Shown here piece by piece: positions 43,056 to 51,678 of a DNA stretch of 64,000 nt (the first letter of the stretch is position 1; each line of letters begins with the position of its first letter). The notes beneath the pieces are model-generated. The model was not told where the DNA came from, did no database searches, and saw nothing but the letters and a program-made list of their open reading frames with translations. The DNA comes from Paenibacillus methanolicus (GTDB lineage Bacteria > Bacillota > Bacilli > Paenibacillales > Paenibacillaceae): the NCBI RefSeq assembly GCF_008124765.1, contig NZ_VNHS01000013.1, positions 159,521 through 223,520 on the forward strand, written 5' to 3'. The position numbers and the translations under genes are program-made.

Positions 43056-43637
43056 ATGAAAGTAAGAAGCTTGCTCGTCGGCATGACCGCGCTGAGTCTA
43101 TGTACCGCCGGTCTCGTATACGCGGATCCCATCGCGAAGAGCATACGGGTTGTCGTGAACGGAACCGAAGCGCCGAGCGGCGGCGCGAAGGCGCTGGATG
43201 GGCTGTATTTGTCGGTCGACCTGATTCGGGATCAGCTGCGCGGCATCGTCGGCCTGGATAGCAAGAAACAGACGGTGTCGATCTACACGCCCAATGTACA
43301 TATGATGACGAAGGACAGCGATTCTATTTTCGGCGAGGTGAACAAGGGCGCCAAGATCTCCTTCAACGTGCTCGCCCAGATCGATTCGCTCAAGACGGAC
43401 CTCGCCGCGTTCAAGGTGACATTGACCGCCCCGGACGGCGGCGAGACGCTGATCGAGGAACGCAAGGCGGGCCAGAAGGCGTTCCCCGAGAAGGGCAAAG
43501 AAGATTTCTGGATTAATACCCCGGTGATCAGCTACAAATTCGCGGATAGCGGCAATTACAAGGTTCGCTTCCATATGCAGCCCGTCGGCGATACGGCTAT
43601 GCACGTCGTGTCCGAGAAGGTCATCGTCTCCAAATAA
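43056..43637 (+). CDS. Secreted protein of unknown function
   Basis: 193 residues with a signal peptide (MKVRSLLVGMTALSLCTAGLVYA, cleavage likely after VYA). The IRVVVNGTEAPSGGAKALDGLYLSVDLIRDQLRG part resembles the copper-amine-oxidase-N-like stalk module common in Paenibacillaceae secreted proteins. A beta-rich half follows (VTLTAPDGGETL, YKVRFHMQPVGDT). No anchor. Function unknown. Confidence 0.8.
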   Translation: MKVRSLLVGMTALSLCTAGLVYADPIAKSIRVVVNGTEAPSGGAKALDGLYLSVDLIRDQLRGIVGLDSKKQTVSIYTPNVHMMTKDSDSIFGEVNKGAKISFNVLAQIDSLKTDLAAFKVTLTAPDGGETLIEERKAGQKAFPEKGKEDFWINTPVISYKFADSGNYKVRFHMQPVGDTAMHVVSEKVIVSK

Positions 43638-43683
43638 CCGCAAACGACGGCACAGCGCGCGTCATTCATGCCGGAGAAATACA

Positions 43684-43720
43684 AAAAACAAGCCCAGCCC
43701 CCTAGTCGGGAAGCTGGGCT
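43684..43720 (-). terminator. Terminator of the minus-strand GT operon
   Basis: On the minus strand AGCCCAGC/GCTGGGCT encloses the GT2 stop codon and is followed by TGTTTTTTGT. Confidence 0.75.
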
Positions 43721-44418
43721 ATTAACGTATCCATCAGCGGCGCGAAGGCGCGGTTGACGGAGCCGGCTTCGTCCATAATCCGGTCGAAATGTCTTACCGT
43801 GCCCATATTCGTATGACGGCGGTACGCGGTGAGCGGTTCGTTTAAATAGTGGAAATCGATGCGGCAGAGCACCATCCGGATCCACAATTCGTAGTCGTGC
43901 GTATAGGGGAGCCCCGGATTGAAATAGCCGATCTCCTCCACGATCTTCTTCGTCATCATGACGGTGCAGCCGTTCACCGGACAGCCTTGGCGCAGCGCCT
44001 GGATGAAGGCTTTGGCCGTCGGGTACTTCAAGCCTGCCCGATGCGCGGTTACCGCGTTGTGCTCGTTGATGACGTCGTAATCGGTATGGCTGATCTGCGC
44101 GCCGACGCTCTCCATGAAGATGACTTGATTGTTCACTTTGTCCGGGTAGAACCGATCGTCGGAGCTGAGCCAGGCGACGTATTTGCCGCTGGCGGACTGG
44201 ATGCCGTAATTCAGCGCGCTCGCGGTGCCGGCGTTGGCTTTGCCGAGGTAGACGATGCGGTGCATATACGGCGCGATCAAATGCTGGTTGCTGGTCGAGC
44301 CGTCGTCCACCACGATCACTTCGATATTCCCGTACGATTGCCCGAGGGCGCTCTCGATCGCCTGGCCGATGAAGGGGTCGTTGTAAAAGGGGATGATGAT
44401 CGACACTTTAGGCGTCAT
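43702..44418 (-). CDS. GT2 glycosyltransferase (paralogue of the 38.7-kb gene)
   Basis: 238 residues: VSIIIPFYNDPFIGQAIESAL, NIEVIVVDDGSTSN, YLGKANAGTASALNYGIQSASGKYVAWLSSDDRFYP and the CPVNGCTVMMTKKIVEEIGYF block, closely parallel to 38663-39388. ATG 44418 has AGAGGTG upstream; the GTG at 44427 is the alternative. It is encoded downstream of a GT4 on the minus strand and probably cotranscribed. It likely acts on the same surface glycan. Confidence 0.9.
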   Translation of the reverse strand: MTPKVSIIIPFYNDPFIGQAIESALGQSYGNIEVIVVDDGSTSNQHLIAPYMHRIVYLGKANAGTASALNYGIQSASGKYVAWLSSDDRFYPDKVNNQVIFMESVGAQISHTDYDVINEHNAVTAHRAGLKYPTAKAFIQALRQGCPVNGCTVMMTKKIVEEIGYFNPGLPYTHDYELWIRMVLCRIDFHYLNEPLTAYRRHTNMGTVRHFDRIMDEAGSVNRAFAPLMDTLIAQLPD

Positions 44419-44487
44419 TCCGTTCACCTCTTATTCCTTGTAATGGTCTTGCCGTTCGGCGCGTTGGAAAGTCGTTTGTCGGCGTCG

Positions 44488-45570
44488 TCATCGGCGAATG
44501 CCCAGCGCGGTCAGGACATTCACCATGTCCATGGCATAGCGGGCGAGAGAGAACCCGGCCCGAATGTGCCGCTCGGCCGCCTCGCGGATCGATTCCGCCG
44601 ATGCCCGGTTGTCCATGAGCTCGAGCGCGGAGCGGACCGCGCCTTCCATATCGCCGCGCGCGAAAAACTTGCCGGTGACGTGGGGGGTAATAAACGCGCG
44701 CACGCCGTCCGAATCGGTCGCGAGCACCGGGCAGCGGCAGCCCATCGCCTCGGCGACGGCATAGCCGAATCCTTCCGTATTCGAGGTGGATATGAGCAGG
44801 CCGTGCGAATCGCCGGTCGCGGACAAATACAGCGGCATCTGATCGTGCGGCACGTTCGAGCGGATCGTGAGCCGGCCGCCAAGCCCGATCTCATGGACGA
44901 GCGCCTGGAATCGCTCCCGTTCGCCCGCCTGGGCGAGGTTCTCGTCGACGAACATCCACACCTGCAGATCCGGCTTGCGCTTGGCAAGCTCGCCGGCGAT
45001 ATACAGGAAGAGCGGCCAGTTCTTGTTCGGCTCCAGTCTGCCGATCCAGCTGACGACCGGTTTGCCTTCCGGATTAAGCCACGGCGCGGGCCGATGAGCG
45101 AATCGATCCGTGTCGACCATGTTCTGCATGTAGAACCTAGGAAGATCCGGGAATAGGGTATTGAACAATTCCATCAAGTGCGCGGTGGGCGGGCTGATGA
45201 TCGCCTGCGTATAGCCGCGGAGCCACGGACCGGCATCAATCAGCGTTTGCGTTGCTTCATGAAGATCGCCAAGCCCTTGCGCCTCGTACAAAATCGGTCC
45301 CTCGTATCCTAGGCCCCGCAAGCGAGGCGGCATTAGATGGTCGCACGAGGCGATGATCGCGTCGTAGTCGTGAGCCTCGAGAATCGACCGGATGTCGCCG
45401 TCGTCGTTCGTAATGAAGTGAATCGTATCCGTCAAATTCTGCCGGCCGGCCCCGTCCCGCAGATAGAGCAGATGCGACTCGATGCCAGCCAGCCGAAGCG
45501 CCCGGCTTCGCAGCCGGTTCAGCGTTTCGAGCCCGCCGCTCGGGATGAAGAACGTGAACAGCAATCTCAT
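44488..45570 (-). CDS. GT4 glycosyltransferase
   Basis: 360 residues, GT-B fold: LLFTFFIPSGGLETLNRLRSR near the N-terminus, VSWIGRLEPNKNWPLFLYIAGEL as the domain junction, and STSNTEGFGYAVAEAMGCRCPVLATDSDG with the family's E-x7-E donor motif. AAAGGAG lies before ATG. It has no basic tail, unlike the GT4 at 33.2 kb. Possible sporulation-type -10 about 45 nt upstream. Confidence 0.9.
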   Translation of the reverse strand: MRLLFTFFIPSGGLETLNRLRSRALRLAGIESHLLYLRDGAGRQNLTDTIHFITNDDGDIRSILEAHDYDAIIASCDHLMPPRLRGLGYEGPILYEAQGLGDLHEATQTLIDAGPWLRGYTQAIISPPTAHLMELFNTLFPDLPRFYMQNMVDTDRFAHRPAPWLNPEGKPVVSWIGRLEPNKNWPLFLYIAGELAKRKPDLQVWMFVDENLAQAGERERFQALVHEIGLGGRLTIRSNVPHDQMPLYLSATGDSHGLLISTSNTEGFGYAVAEAMGCRCPVLATDSDGVRAFITPHVTGKFFARGDMEGAVRSALELMDNRASAESIREAAERHIRAGFSLARYAMDMVNVLTALGIRR

Positions 45571-45613
45571 AGGAGGCGTCTCCTTTTGGCGTGAAATGGC
45601 TATCTCTACCTCT

Positions 45614-45622
45614 TATTTTATG
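45614..45622 (-). promoter_or_regulatory. Candidate sporulation-type -10 element CATAAAATA
   Basis: On the minus strand, CATAAAATA matches CATANNNTA exactly, 44 nt before the GT4 start. No convincing -35. Confidence 0.33.
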
Positions 45623-45690
45623 CGCGGGAATCTAGCGCCCGATTGGATATATGACCCTTTAGCCGCTCCATTCATCGCAGGAGAATGCGG

Positions 45691-45733
45691 AATAGCCCAC
45701 CCGAAGCGCGGTCGCAGCTTCGGATGGGCTATT
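45691..45733 (-). terminator. Long hairpin downstream of fabH
   Basis: AATAGCCCA(C)CCGAAGC pairs with GCTTCGG(A)TGGGCTATT; one mismatch, 9-nt loop. It lies 47 bp past the fabH stop; weak T tract. Confidence 0.6.
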
Positions 45734-45779
45734 TCGATAGCATGAATGAGCCAAGGAAGTCTCGGCGGGGAAGAAGACG

Positions 45780-46772
45780 CTACAGCGTCCAGCGCAGCAG
45801 CAGCGCCGCCTCCGTCAGACCGCCGCCGAATCCGTACAGCAGCACGAGGTCGCCGTTCTTGAGCCGGCCGTCCTTCATGGCCATATCCAGCGCGAGCGGG
45901 ATGGAGGCGGCGGACGTGTTGCCGCGCGTCTCGAGGCTGGCAAGCGTCCGTTCGACCGGAATGCCCGTGCGCTCGCAGACCGATTCGATGATGCGCATGT
46001 TAGCGCTGTGCGGCACGAACCAATCGAGATCGGACGGCGTGTAGCCGTAACGCTCAAGCAGCGCCGATACGCCCTTCGGCACGTTCGTAACCGCCCACTT
46101 ATACACTTCCCGGCCATTCTGGACGATTTTGCCGTTCGTCGCGATCGGCTTGCCGTCGATGGAAGCGGACAGGCTGGAGCGATACAGATTGGCGTTGCGA
46201 TCGCCGGAGGTGGAGACATACGAGCCGAGCAGCGCTCCTTCATCGCTCCGCTCGAGCAGCGCCGCCCCAGCGCCGTCGCCGAACAGGATGCAGGTGGAGC
46301 GGTCTTCGTAATCGGTCGCCTTGGAGAGCGTCTCCGCGCCGATGACGAGGATTTTGCGGTGGACGCCGGTCAGCAGCAGGCCGTTGGCCAGCTGCAGGGC
46401 GCTGACGAATCCGGCGCAGGCCGCCTGGATGTCCGCCGTGCCGCAGGCCGCAATGCCGAACTCGGCTTGCACGCGCGCGGACATGCTCGGGAAGAACGTA
46501 TCCGGGGTGGTGGTGGCGACAAGAATGAAATCGACGTCCGACAGCTCGGTACCGTAACGCGCTTGCATATCCCGCACGGCCGCAAAGCACAAATCGCTGC
46601 AAAATTGATCATCGGCCGCGATACGGCGTTCGCGGATGCCGGTGCGCTGTACGATCCATTCGTCATTGGTATCAACCATGGCCTCCAAATCCGCATTGGT
46701 CAAGATGCGCTCGGGGACGTAGCTTCCGAATGCGGTCATGCGCGCGTTGGAGAAGAAGGAAGGGGTCTGCAC
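45780..46772 (-). CDS. fabH: 3-oxoacyl-ACP synthase III FabH
   Basis: Starts fatty-acid synthesis by condensing acyl-CoA with malonyl-ACP. 330 residues with the Cys-His-Asn triad: C119 in IQAACAGF, H255 in FVPHSANMR and N285 in RGNTSAAS. The C-terminal GFGGGLTEAALLLRW is typical. GTG start with AAGGAG 9 nt upstream. The upstream FapR box predicts control by malonyl-CoA. Unlike B. subtilis fabHA it is not followed by fabF here; the neighbour on this strand is a glycosyltransferase operon. Confidence 0.95.
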   Translation of the reverse strand: MQTPSFFSNARMTAFGSYVPERILTNADLEAMVDTNDEWIVQRTGIRERRIAADDQFCSDLCFAAVRDMQARYGTELSDVDFILVATTTPDTFFPSMSARVQAEFGIAACGTADIQAACAGFVSALQLANGLLLTGVHRKILVIGAETLSKATDYEDRSTCILFGDGAGAALLERSDEGALLGSYVSTSGDRNANLYRSSLSASIDGKPIATNGKIVQNGREVYKWAVTNVPKGVSALLERYGYTPSDLDWFVPHSANMRIIESVCERTGIPVERTLASLETRGNTSAASIPLALDMAMKDGRLKNGDLVLLYGFGGGLTEAALLLRWTL

Positions 46773-46805
46773 GGCGATCAGCTCCTTTAGTTTTAGTATC
46801 TACTA

Positions 46806-46822
46806 TTAGTACCTGGTTCTAA
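46806..46822 (-). promoter_or_regulatory. FapR operator
   Basis: TTAGTACCTGGTTCTAA differs at one position from the FapR site TTAGTACCTGGTACTAA known from Bacillus lipid genes. It lies just downstream of the fabH -10, where repressor would block initiation. Confidence 0.85.
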
Positions 46823-46829
46823 TACCTTC

Positions 46830-46858
46830 ACTTTACCTAAATTCGTTTGCGCTGTCAA
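46830..46858 (-). promoter_or_regulatory. Sigma-A promoter of fabH
   Basis: On the minus strand TTGACA (46858-46853) and TAAAGT (46835-46830) are 17 bp apart, immediately upstream of the FapR box. Confidence 0.7.
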
Positions 46859-47045
46859 CGTTGAACCGGGCGATCGGTTTGGATTGGATCCGGCTTATAG
46901 GATTTGATGCCCGATCGAGCGATTGCGGTCAGGAAATCGGAATATTGAGAGTGGTTTTAGCTTTTGACGATTGCTCAAAGTTCCCTGTTTTTATACAAAG
47001 GAGGGGGAGTGCGATTGAGAATTGGCAGGGGAGTTGAACCAATCA

Positions 47046-47756
47046 ATGAAAGCTTTAATTATTTCGGATATTCACAGCAACGTCTATGCGCTGGAAGCGA
47101 TCCGCAAAGCAGAGCCGGATTATGACTTCATTTATTGCGCGGGAGATCTGGTCGACTACGGTCCCTTGCCTCGGGAAGCCATCGAATGGGTACGCAAGCA
47201 CGAGGCGATTTGCGTTCGCGGCAACCACGACGACATTATTATCGACCTGTACCGCAACGGTAATGGCGGTCGCAACGTGGCGGAGGACGAGCTCAAGTGG
47301 GCGCATTGCAATGCAAGGCTGCTCGGCGAAGCGGAAATTTCCTTTCTCGAGCGCATGCCGGTCTGCCGTGCCTTCGAGATGGATGGCCGCAGCTACATCA
47401 TGCAGCATCTGTACGACGACTATTTGACGATCGACAGCTTGCCCAAGTACGACGCCTTCTGGGCGGAACGGAGCGGCGGCGCATCCGGGACCGCGGGCGA
47501 ACGCCGCATCATTTTCGGACATACGCACCGCAGATGCGCGCATTATTTGAGCGACGCCGCGCTATGGCTGAATCCGGGAAGCGTGTCTTACCGCCGTCGC
47601 GACGATCCGTCGAAAGAAGCGCATTACATCACGATTACGGATGGCGCGATCTCGATGAAAAGCCTTGCTTACGACCGCGCGCCCCTGCTCGAAGCGGCGC
47701 GCGCATTGCGGTTGAAGGAAGCGGATTTGAAGACGGCGCACTTCTTTTTCGGATAG
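47046..47756 (+). CDS. Metallophosphoesterase, YfcE-like
   Basis: 236 residues with the full calcineurin-like metal ligand set: SDIHSN, GDLVDYGP, RGNHDD, FGHTHR (HxH) and the family's LNPGSVSYRR. Probably a cytoplasmic phosphodiesterase or phosphatase; substrate unknown. ATG 47046 starts directly at the conserved MKALIISDIHSN; GGGGAG is 12 nt upstream. A TTG at 47022 would add eight residues. Confidence 0.88.
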   Translation: MKALIISDIHSNVYALEAIRKAEPDYDFIYCAGDLVDYGPLPREAIEWVRKHEAICVRGNHDDIIIDLYRNGNGGRNVAEDELKWAHCNARLLGEAEISFLERMPVCRAFEMDGRSYIMQHLYDDYLTIDSLPKYDAFWAERSGGASGTAGERRIIFGHTHRRCAHYLSDAALWLNPGSVSYRRRDDPSKEAHYITITDGAISMKSLAYDRAPLLEAARALRLKEADLKTAHFFFG

Positions 47757-47880
47757 GTGGGCGGGCTGCAAGGCAAGTATTAACGCGCTTTTGCGCCTTT
47801 AGTTTACATTTTTATGATGGCTTTATTTTTTTACACTATGGCCCGGGAACCGGATCTTTCATACTAGAGATGTTGAAGTT

Positions 47881-47920
47881 GCGGATATGAACCTGCAGAA
47901 AGCTGCGGGAGCATATCCGC
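47881..47920 (+). promoter_or_regulatory. Stem-loop upstream of PL6 gene
   Basis: GCGGATATG (47881-47889) and its complement CATATCCGC (47912-47920) with an inner GCAG/CTGC stem. No T run, so it could be a leader structure or an operator 26 nt before the start. Confidence 0.4.
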
Positions 47921-47946
47921 CTATTCTATAGGGAGCAGGTGGGAAG

Positions 47947-49128
47947 ATGACTTCCATTTATCGGGTATCGAATAGCGACGAGCTGGCGGCAGCCATTGGC
48001 GGAGCGGAGCCGGGTTCCTCCATCCTGTTGGCGGACGGCGTTTACGAGCGGAATGAAGACTATATCGTGGAGGGCAAAGCGGGATCGGACACCGCCATAT
48101 TAACCATCCGCGCGGAAAATAAAGGGAAAGCGACGATCGCCGGCGAATCCAGTATACGCATCTTGAACTCCGCTTACGTCGAAGTATGGGGGCTGCGGTT
48201 CCAGGTCGAACGGCGCGAATCCATCGTGCTGGACGGTTCGCGGCATGCGAGGATTGCGCGGAACCTATTCGAGCCCAGACAGGTTGGAGAAGCGTACAGC
48301 CTGTTGTCCGTGATGGGGAGCGGCAGCGGCTGGAACCGGATCGAACGCAACGCGTTCGGCCCGAAGGCCGACCCCGGACCGCTCGTCATCTTCGATGGCG
48401 ACGGGAAACAAATCTCGCAGCATGATGTCATCGAATACAATTACTTTCACCATATCGGCCCGCGCGTCGTTAACGGTCTGGAAGCGATCCGGCTTGGCTT
48501 GTCCGGCATCTCGCTCTCGAACGGGTATTGTACGATTCAACACAACCTATTCGAGAATTGCGACGGAGAGCCCGAGATTATCTCGGTCAAAAGCGGTTAC
48601 AATACCATCCGCTACAACACCTTCCTGAACTCCGCCGGCCAAGTGACCGCTCGCCACGGTCATGGCAATCGATTTCACCATAATGCATTTATCGGCGATG
48701 GCGTGAAGGAAGAGATGGGCGGGTTTCGCATTTATGGCAACGATCATCACATTGCCGATAATTATATGGAAAACTTGACGTTGGATGCGCTGCTCATCGA
48801 CGGCGGCAACTACGATGGCGGGCCGGACGGCTATCCCGAGGCGCCGACGCCGGAGGAACTGAGGAAGCATTGGCGCGTCTATCGCGCGCACGTCGTGAAC
48901 AACACGATTGTCAATTGCCGCCACGGCATTACGCTCGGCAAGCGGGTTCCGTATGCCCCGAAACAAAGTGTAATCGCTTACAATCGGGTATGCGGGAATG
49001 GGCAGCCGACCATCTATGAATACCGGCCGTCTTCGGCGGTATGTATCAACAATCACGATACGGATGTCGCGGATATTCGACGTCCGGTTATTCTGACAAG
49101 AACGGACGTCGGTCCCGACTCCGACTAA
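47947..49128 (+). CDS. PL6-family polysaccharide lyase, cytoplasmic
   Basis: 393 residues with a right-handed beta-helix (repeated N-x-F/I turns). PL6 motifs: NGLEAIRLGLSG, the ENCDGEPEIISVKSGYNT block with candidate catalytic K215, and TARHGHGNRF with R236. PL6 contains alginate lyases and chondroitinase B. No signal peptide, so it probably cuts imported oligosaccharides. It shares the catalytic architecture with the secreted protein at 56.5 kb. ATG has GGGAGCAGGTGGG upstream. It is followed 21 bp later by the AraC-type sensor. Confidence 0.85.
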   Translation: MTSIYRVSNSDELAAAIGGAEPGSSILLADGVYERNEDYIVEGKAGSDTAILTIRAENKGKATIAGESSIRILNSAYVEVWGLRFQVERRESIVLDGSRHARIARNLFEPRQVGEAYSLLSVMGSGSGWNRIERNAFGPKADPGPLVIFDGDGKQISQHDVIEYNYFHHIGPRVVNGLEAIRLGLSGISLSNGYCTIQHNLFENCDGEPEIISVKSGYNTIRYNTFLNSAGQVTARHGHGNRFHHNAFIGDGVKEEMGGFRIYGNDHHIADNYMENLTLDALLIDGGNYDGGPDGYPEAPTPEELRKHWRVYRAHVVNNTIVNCRHGITLGKRVPYAPKQSVIAYNRVCGNGQPTIYEYRPSSAVCINNHDTDVADIRRPVILTRTDVGPDSD

Positions 49129-49149
49129 TGCGAACTTGGAGGAGAGCCT

Positions 49150-51504
49150 ATGGCCCAAACTCGAAACCGATGGACCAACTATCTAAAGCCGCTCCGGCAC
49201 AAAAATCGCAGCGTATTCCTGACTTGGATGCTTTCTTACGTCTCGGTGCTGCTCGTGCCCATTCTGATCAGCGGCGTTATCTACGGCGCGACCCTAAACG
49301 TTGTAAAGGCCGAAATGAACCGTGCCAACCAATCCATTCTTCAGCAAATGGAGCAAGCCATAGATAGCCAGTTCAAAGGGATCGAGAGCTTGAGCCTCGA
49401 GGTGAGCCTCAACCGGCGAATCGCCGCATTCATGAAAGCCGATGCCGCGCTGTCCGATTCGGACCACTACGAAATCTACCAAATCGCCAATGATTTGCGC
49501 GTGTATGAGATGGCGAACGATTTTCTGGAAGGCATTTACGTGTACTACATCAATAGCGATACGGTCATCTCCAGCAACAACCGCATGGACAGCGAAGGGT
49601 TATATGACCATATCCGTCTCGAAGAGCATATGCCGCTCCGGTCGTTCCGAGAATATTTGGACCAATGGTACATTAAAGGCTACCGCTCGGTCGTGGTGTC
49701 GGAACAGAACGAGTGGCGGCCTACGGTCATGTATGCCCAGAACGTGACGTCCTCGATCATGAATCAGCGCGGCGCCGTCTTGCTGTTCATGATCGACCGC
49801 GACAAGCTGCTCGCGCAAGCGTCGGTGCCGGAGGAAGGCACCATCCACATACTGAATGAAGACAACCGATTCATAGCGTCTACGGACGAGTCGCTGGCGG
49901 AACCTGCCGTACAATACGGCGATATGCCGGAACAATCGGGGCAATTGGAGATCGACGCCGGCGGCCGCCGGCTTGTCGCATCCTACGCGACCTCTTCCAT
50001 TACCGGATGGAAATATGTCATGACGCTGCCGGCGGACGTCTATCACCGGAAGATGAACGTGGTCGAGCAGTTGACGATCGCCAGCATCCTGCTATGCCTC
50101 CTTGTTGGCGGGGGCGTGACGTATTGGCTGCTCAAACGGAACTATCTGCCGATCCATGCGCTAATCCAGAGCTTGTCGTTCAAAGCCGGCGTTACCTTCG
50201 ATCGCGGATCCAATGAATACTCCTTCCTCGAGCAGGCGCTGAGCAGCACCTTCCATGAGAAGGAGGAACTACATAACAAGTTGAATCAGCATAACAATAC
50301 GCTCCGATCTTACTTCTTGCAGCGGCTGCTGAAGGGGCAGCTCGACAGCCATATTCCGCTGCGTGAATCGTTCTCGGCCTATGACCTGCGCTTCCCGCAG
50401 GACGGCTTTTCGGTTATCCTGCTGCGCATTGAGCACTTCGGCAAGTTCCATCGGACGGATGAAGATCAGGTGCCTAACAAGCGGCTGCTGCAATTTCTGA
50501 TCGCCAACGTGGCCTTGGAGGTCGCGCGAAAGTCCGCCCACGCCTACGCGGTCGAGCTGGACCGGGAATTGCTCGGCTGCATCGTCAACCATCGGCTGGC
50601 ATCGCCGGCGGAGCAGCGGGCGGAGCTTGCGCGCATCGCGGAAGAAACGATGTCGTTCATATCCGATTATGCGCATGTCCAGTTGACCGCCGCCATCAGC
50701 GCGCAGCAGGTAGGCGAATATGGCATCTTCCAGGCGTTCCAGGAAGCGGTCGAGGCGATGGAATACCGGATCGTGGCGGGCAGCGGAGGCATGATTCATT
50801 ATGGGGACCTAAGCGGCGGAGAAGGCAAAGGGGCCGCTCCGGGCGGCTATTTCTACCCGCTCCAGGCGGAGCAGCAATTGATTATAATGGTGCGCGAAGG
50901 CCAGCTCGACAAGGCGAAAGCGTTCGTCGGGGAAATTATCCAGAAGAACGTGACTTCGGAGCCGTTTTCTCTTCATACGGCCAAATGCCTCATGTTCGAC
51001 CTGATGGCCACGCTGCAAAAAGCGATCGGCGAAATCCGCATCGTGGGCAAGCCGGATGTGCCGGACGGCGTGCGCGCCATCGAACGGCTGGTGCAATGCC
51101 AGACGGTAGGGGAGATGCGCGGCCAGCTGTACGACATGGTGGAGCTTCTGTGCGGCTATGTGAACGATAACCGCCTGTACAGCAGCAATCCGTTGATCGA
51201 TAAGGTCATGAAATACGTGAACGATTATTACCAAGACGAGAACCTGAACATTTCGACGATCGGGGAAGCATTCTCCATGGCGCCCTCGTATATTTCCAAG
51301 CTGTTCAAGGAATTCGCCGGCGAATCGCTGCTCGACTACATTAACAAGACGCGGCTGGAAAAGGCCAAATTGCTGCTTAGCGGCGAGAAATATACGGTCG
51401 GCGAAATCTCGCTGATGGTCGGTTATCACGACGTGAATACCTTCCACCGCATCTTCAAAAAATTCGAAGGAATCACGCCCGGGCGCTACAGGGAAGTCAA
51501 GTAG
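49150..51504 (+). CDS. Membrane-bound AraC-family transcriptional regulator
   Basis: 784 residues. TM helix 1 (~residues 24-47, FLTWMLSYVSVLLVPILISGVIYG), an extracellular Cache-like sensor (~50-300), TM helix 2 (~308-330, LTIASILLCLLVGGGVTYWLL), a cytoplasmic linker, and a C-terminal double HTH (~690-784): the VMKYVNDYYQDENLNISTIGEAF block, SYISKLFKEF, VGEISLMVGYHDVNTFHRIFKKFEGITPGRYR. This architecture in Paenibacillaceae sits next to sugar ABC operons and senses extracellular saccharide, usually activating the following genes. GGAGGAG precedes ATG 49150. Confidence 0.92.
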   Translation: MAQTRNRWTNYLKPLRHKNRSVFLTWMLSYVSVLLVPILISGVIYGATLNVVKAEMNRANQSILQQMEQAIDSQFKGIESLSLEVSLNRRIAAFMKADAALSDSDHYEIYQIANDLRVYEMANDFLEGIYVYYINSDTVISSNNRMDSEGLYDHIRLEEHMPLRSFREYLDQWYIKGYRSVVVSEQNEWRPTVMYAQNVTSSIMNQRGAVLLFMIDRDKLLAQASVPEEGTIHILNEDNRFIASTDESLAEPAVQYGDMPEQSGQLEIDAGGRRLVASYATSSITGWKYVMTLPADVYHRKMNVVEQLTIASILLCLLVGGGVTYWLLKRNYLPIHALIQSLSFKAGVTFDRGSNEYSFLEQALSSTFHEKEELHNKLNQHNNTLRSYFLQRLLKGQLDSHIPLRESFSAYDLRFPQDGFSVILLRIEHFGKFHRTDEDQVPNKRLLQFLIANVALEVARKSAHAYAVELDRELLGCIVNHRLASPAEQRAELARIAEETMSFISDYAHVQLTAAISAQQVGEYGIFQAFQEAVEAMEYRIVAGSGGMIHYGDLSGGEGKGAAPGGYFYPLQAEQQLIIMVREGQLDKAKAFVGEIIQKNVTSEPFSLHTAKCLMFDLMATLQKAIGEIRIVGKPDVPDGVRAIERLVQCQTVGEMRGQLYDMVELLCGYVNDNRLYSSNPLIDKVMKYVNDYYQDENLNISTIGEAFSMAPSYISKLFKEFAGESLLDYINKTRLEKAKLLLSGEKYTVGEISLMVGYHDVNTFHRIFKKFEGITPGRYREVK

Positions 51505-51626
51505 CTCTCGGGCTTTTCTTTGCAAGAAATAGCGGTAAACTTGCGGTTTTGCTGCTCTTATTTTTGAGGAATTGCGGTCTATTTTAGGTTTTGACAATGG
51601 TTGACGGCGGCAAATCGGCGTTACGA

Positions 51627-51640
51627 TGGAAGCGTATTCA
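51627..51640 (+). promoter_or_regulatory. Candidate cre (CcpA) site
   Basis: TGGAAGCGTATTCA agrees with the cre pattern TGWAANCGNTNWCA at all but two positions, between a weak promoter (TTGACG at 51601) and the solute-binding protein gene. It would give catabolite repression. Confidence 0.35.
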
Positions 51641-51678
51641 CACCAACATATTCGAGGCGAATAGAACGGAGGGGCACA

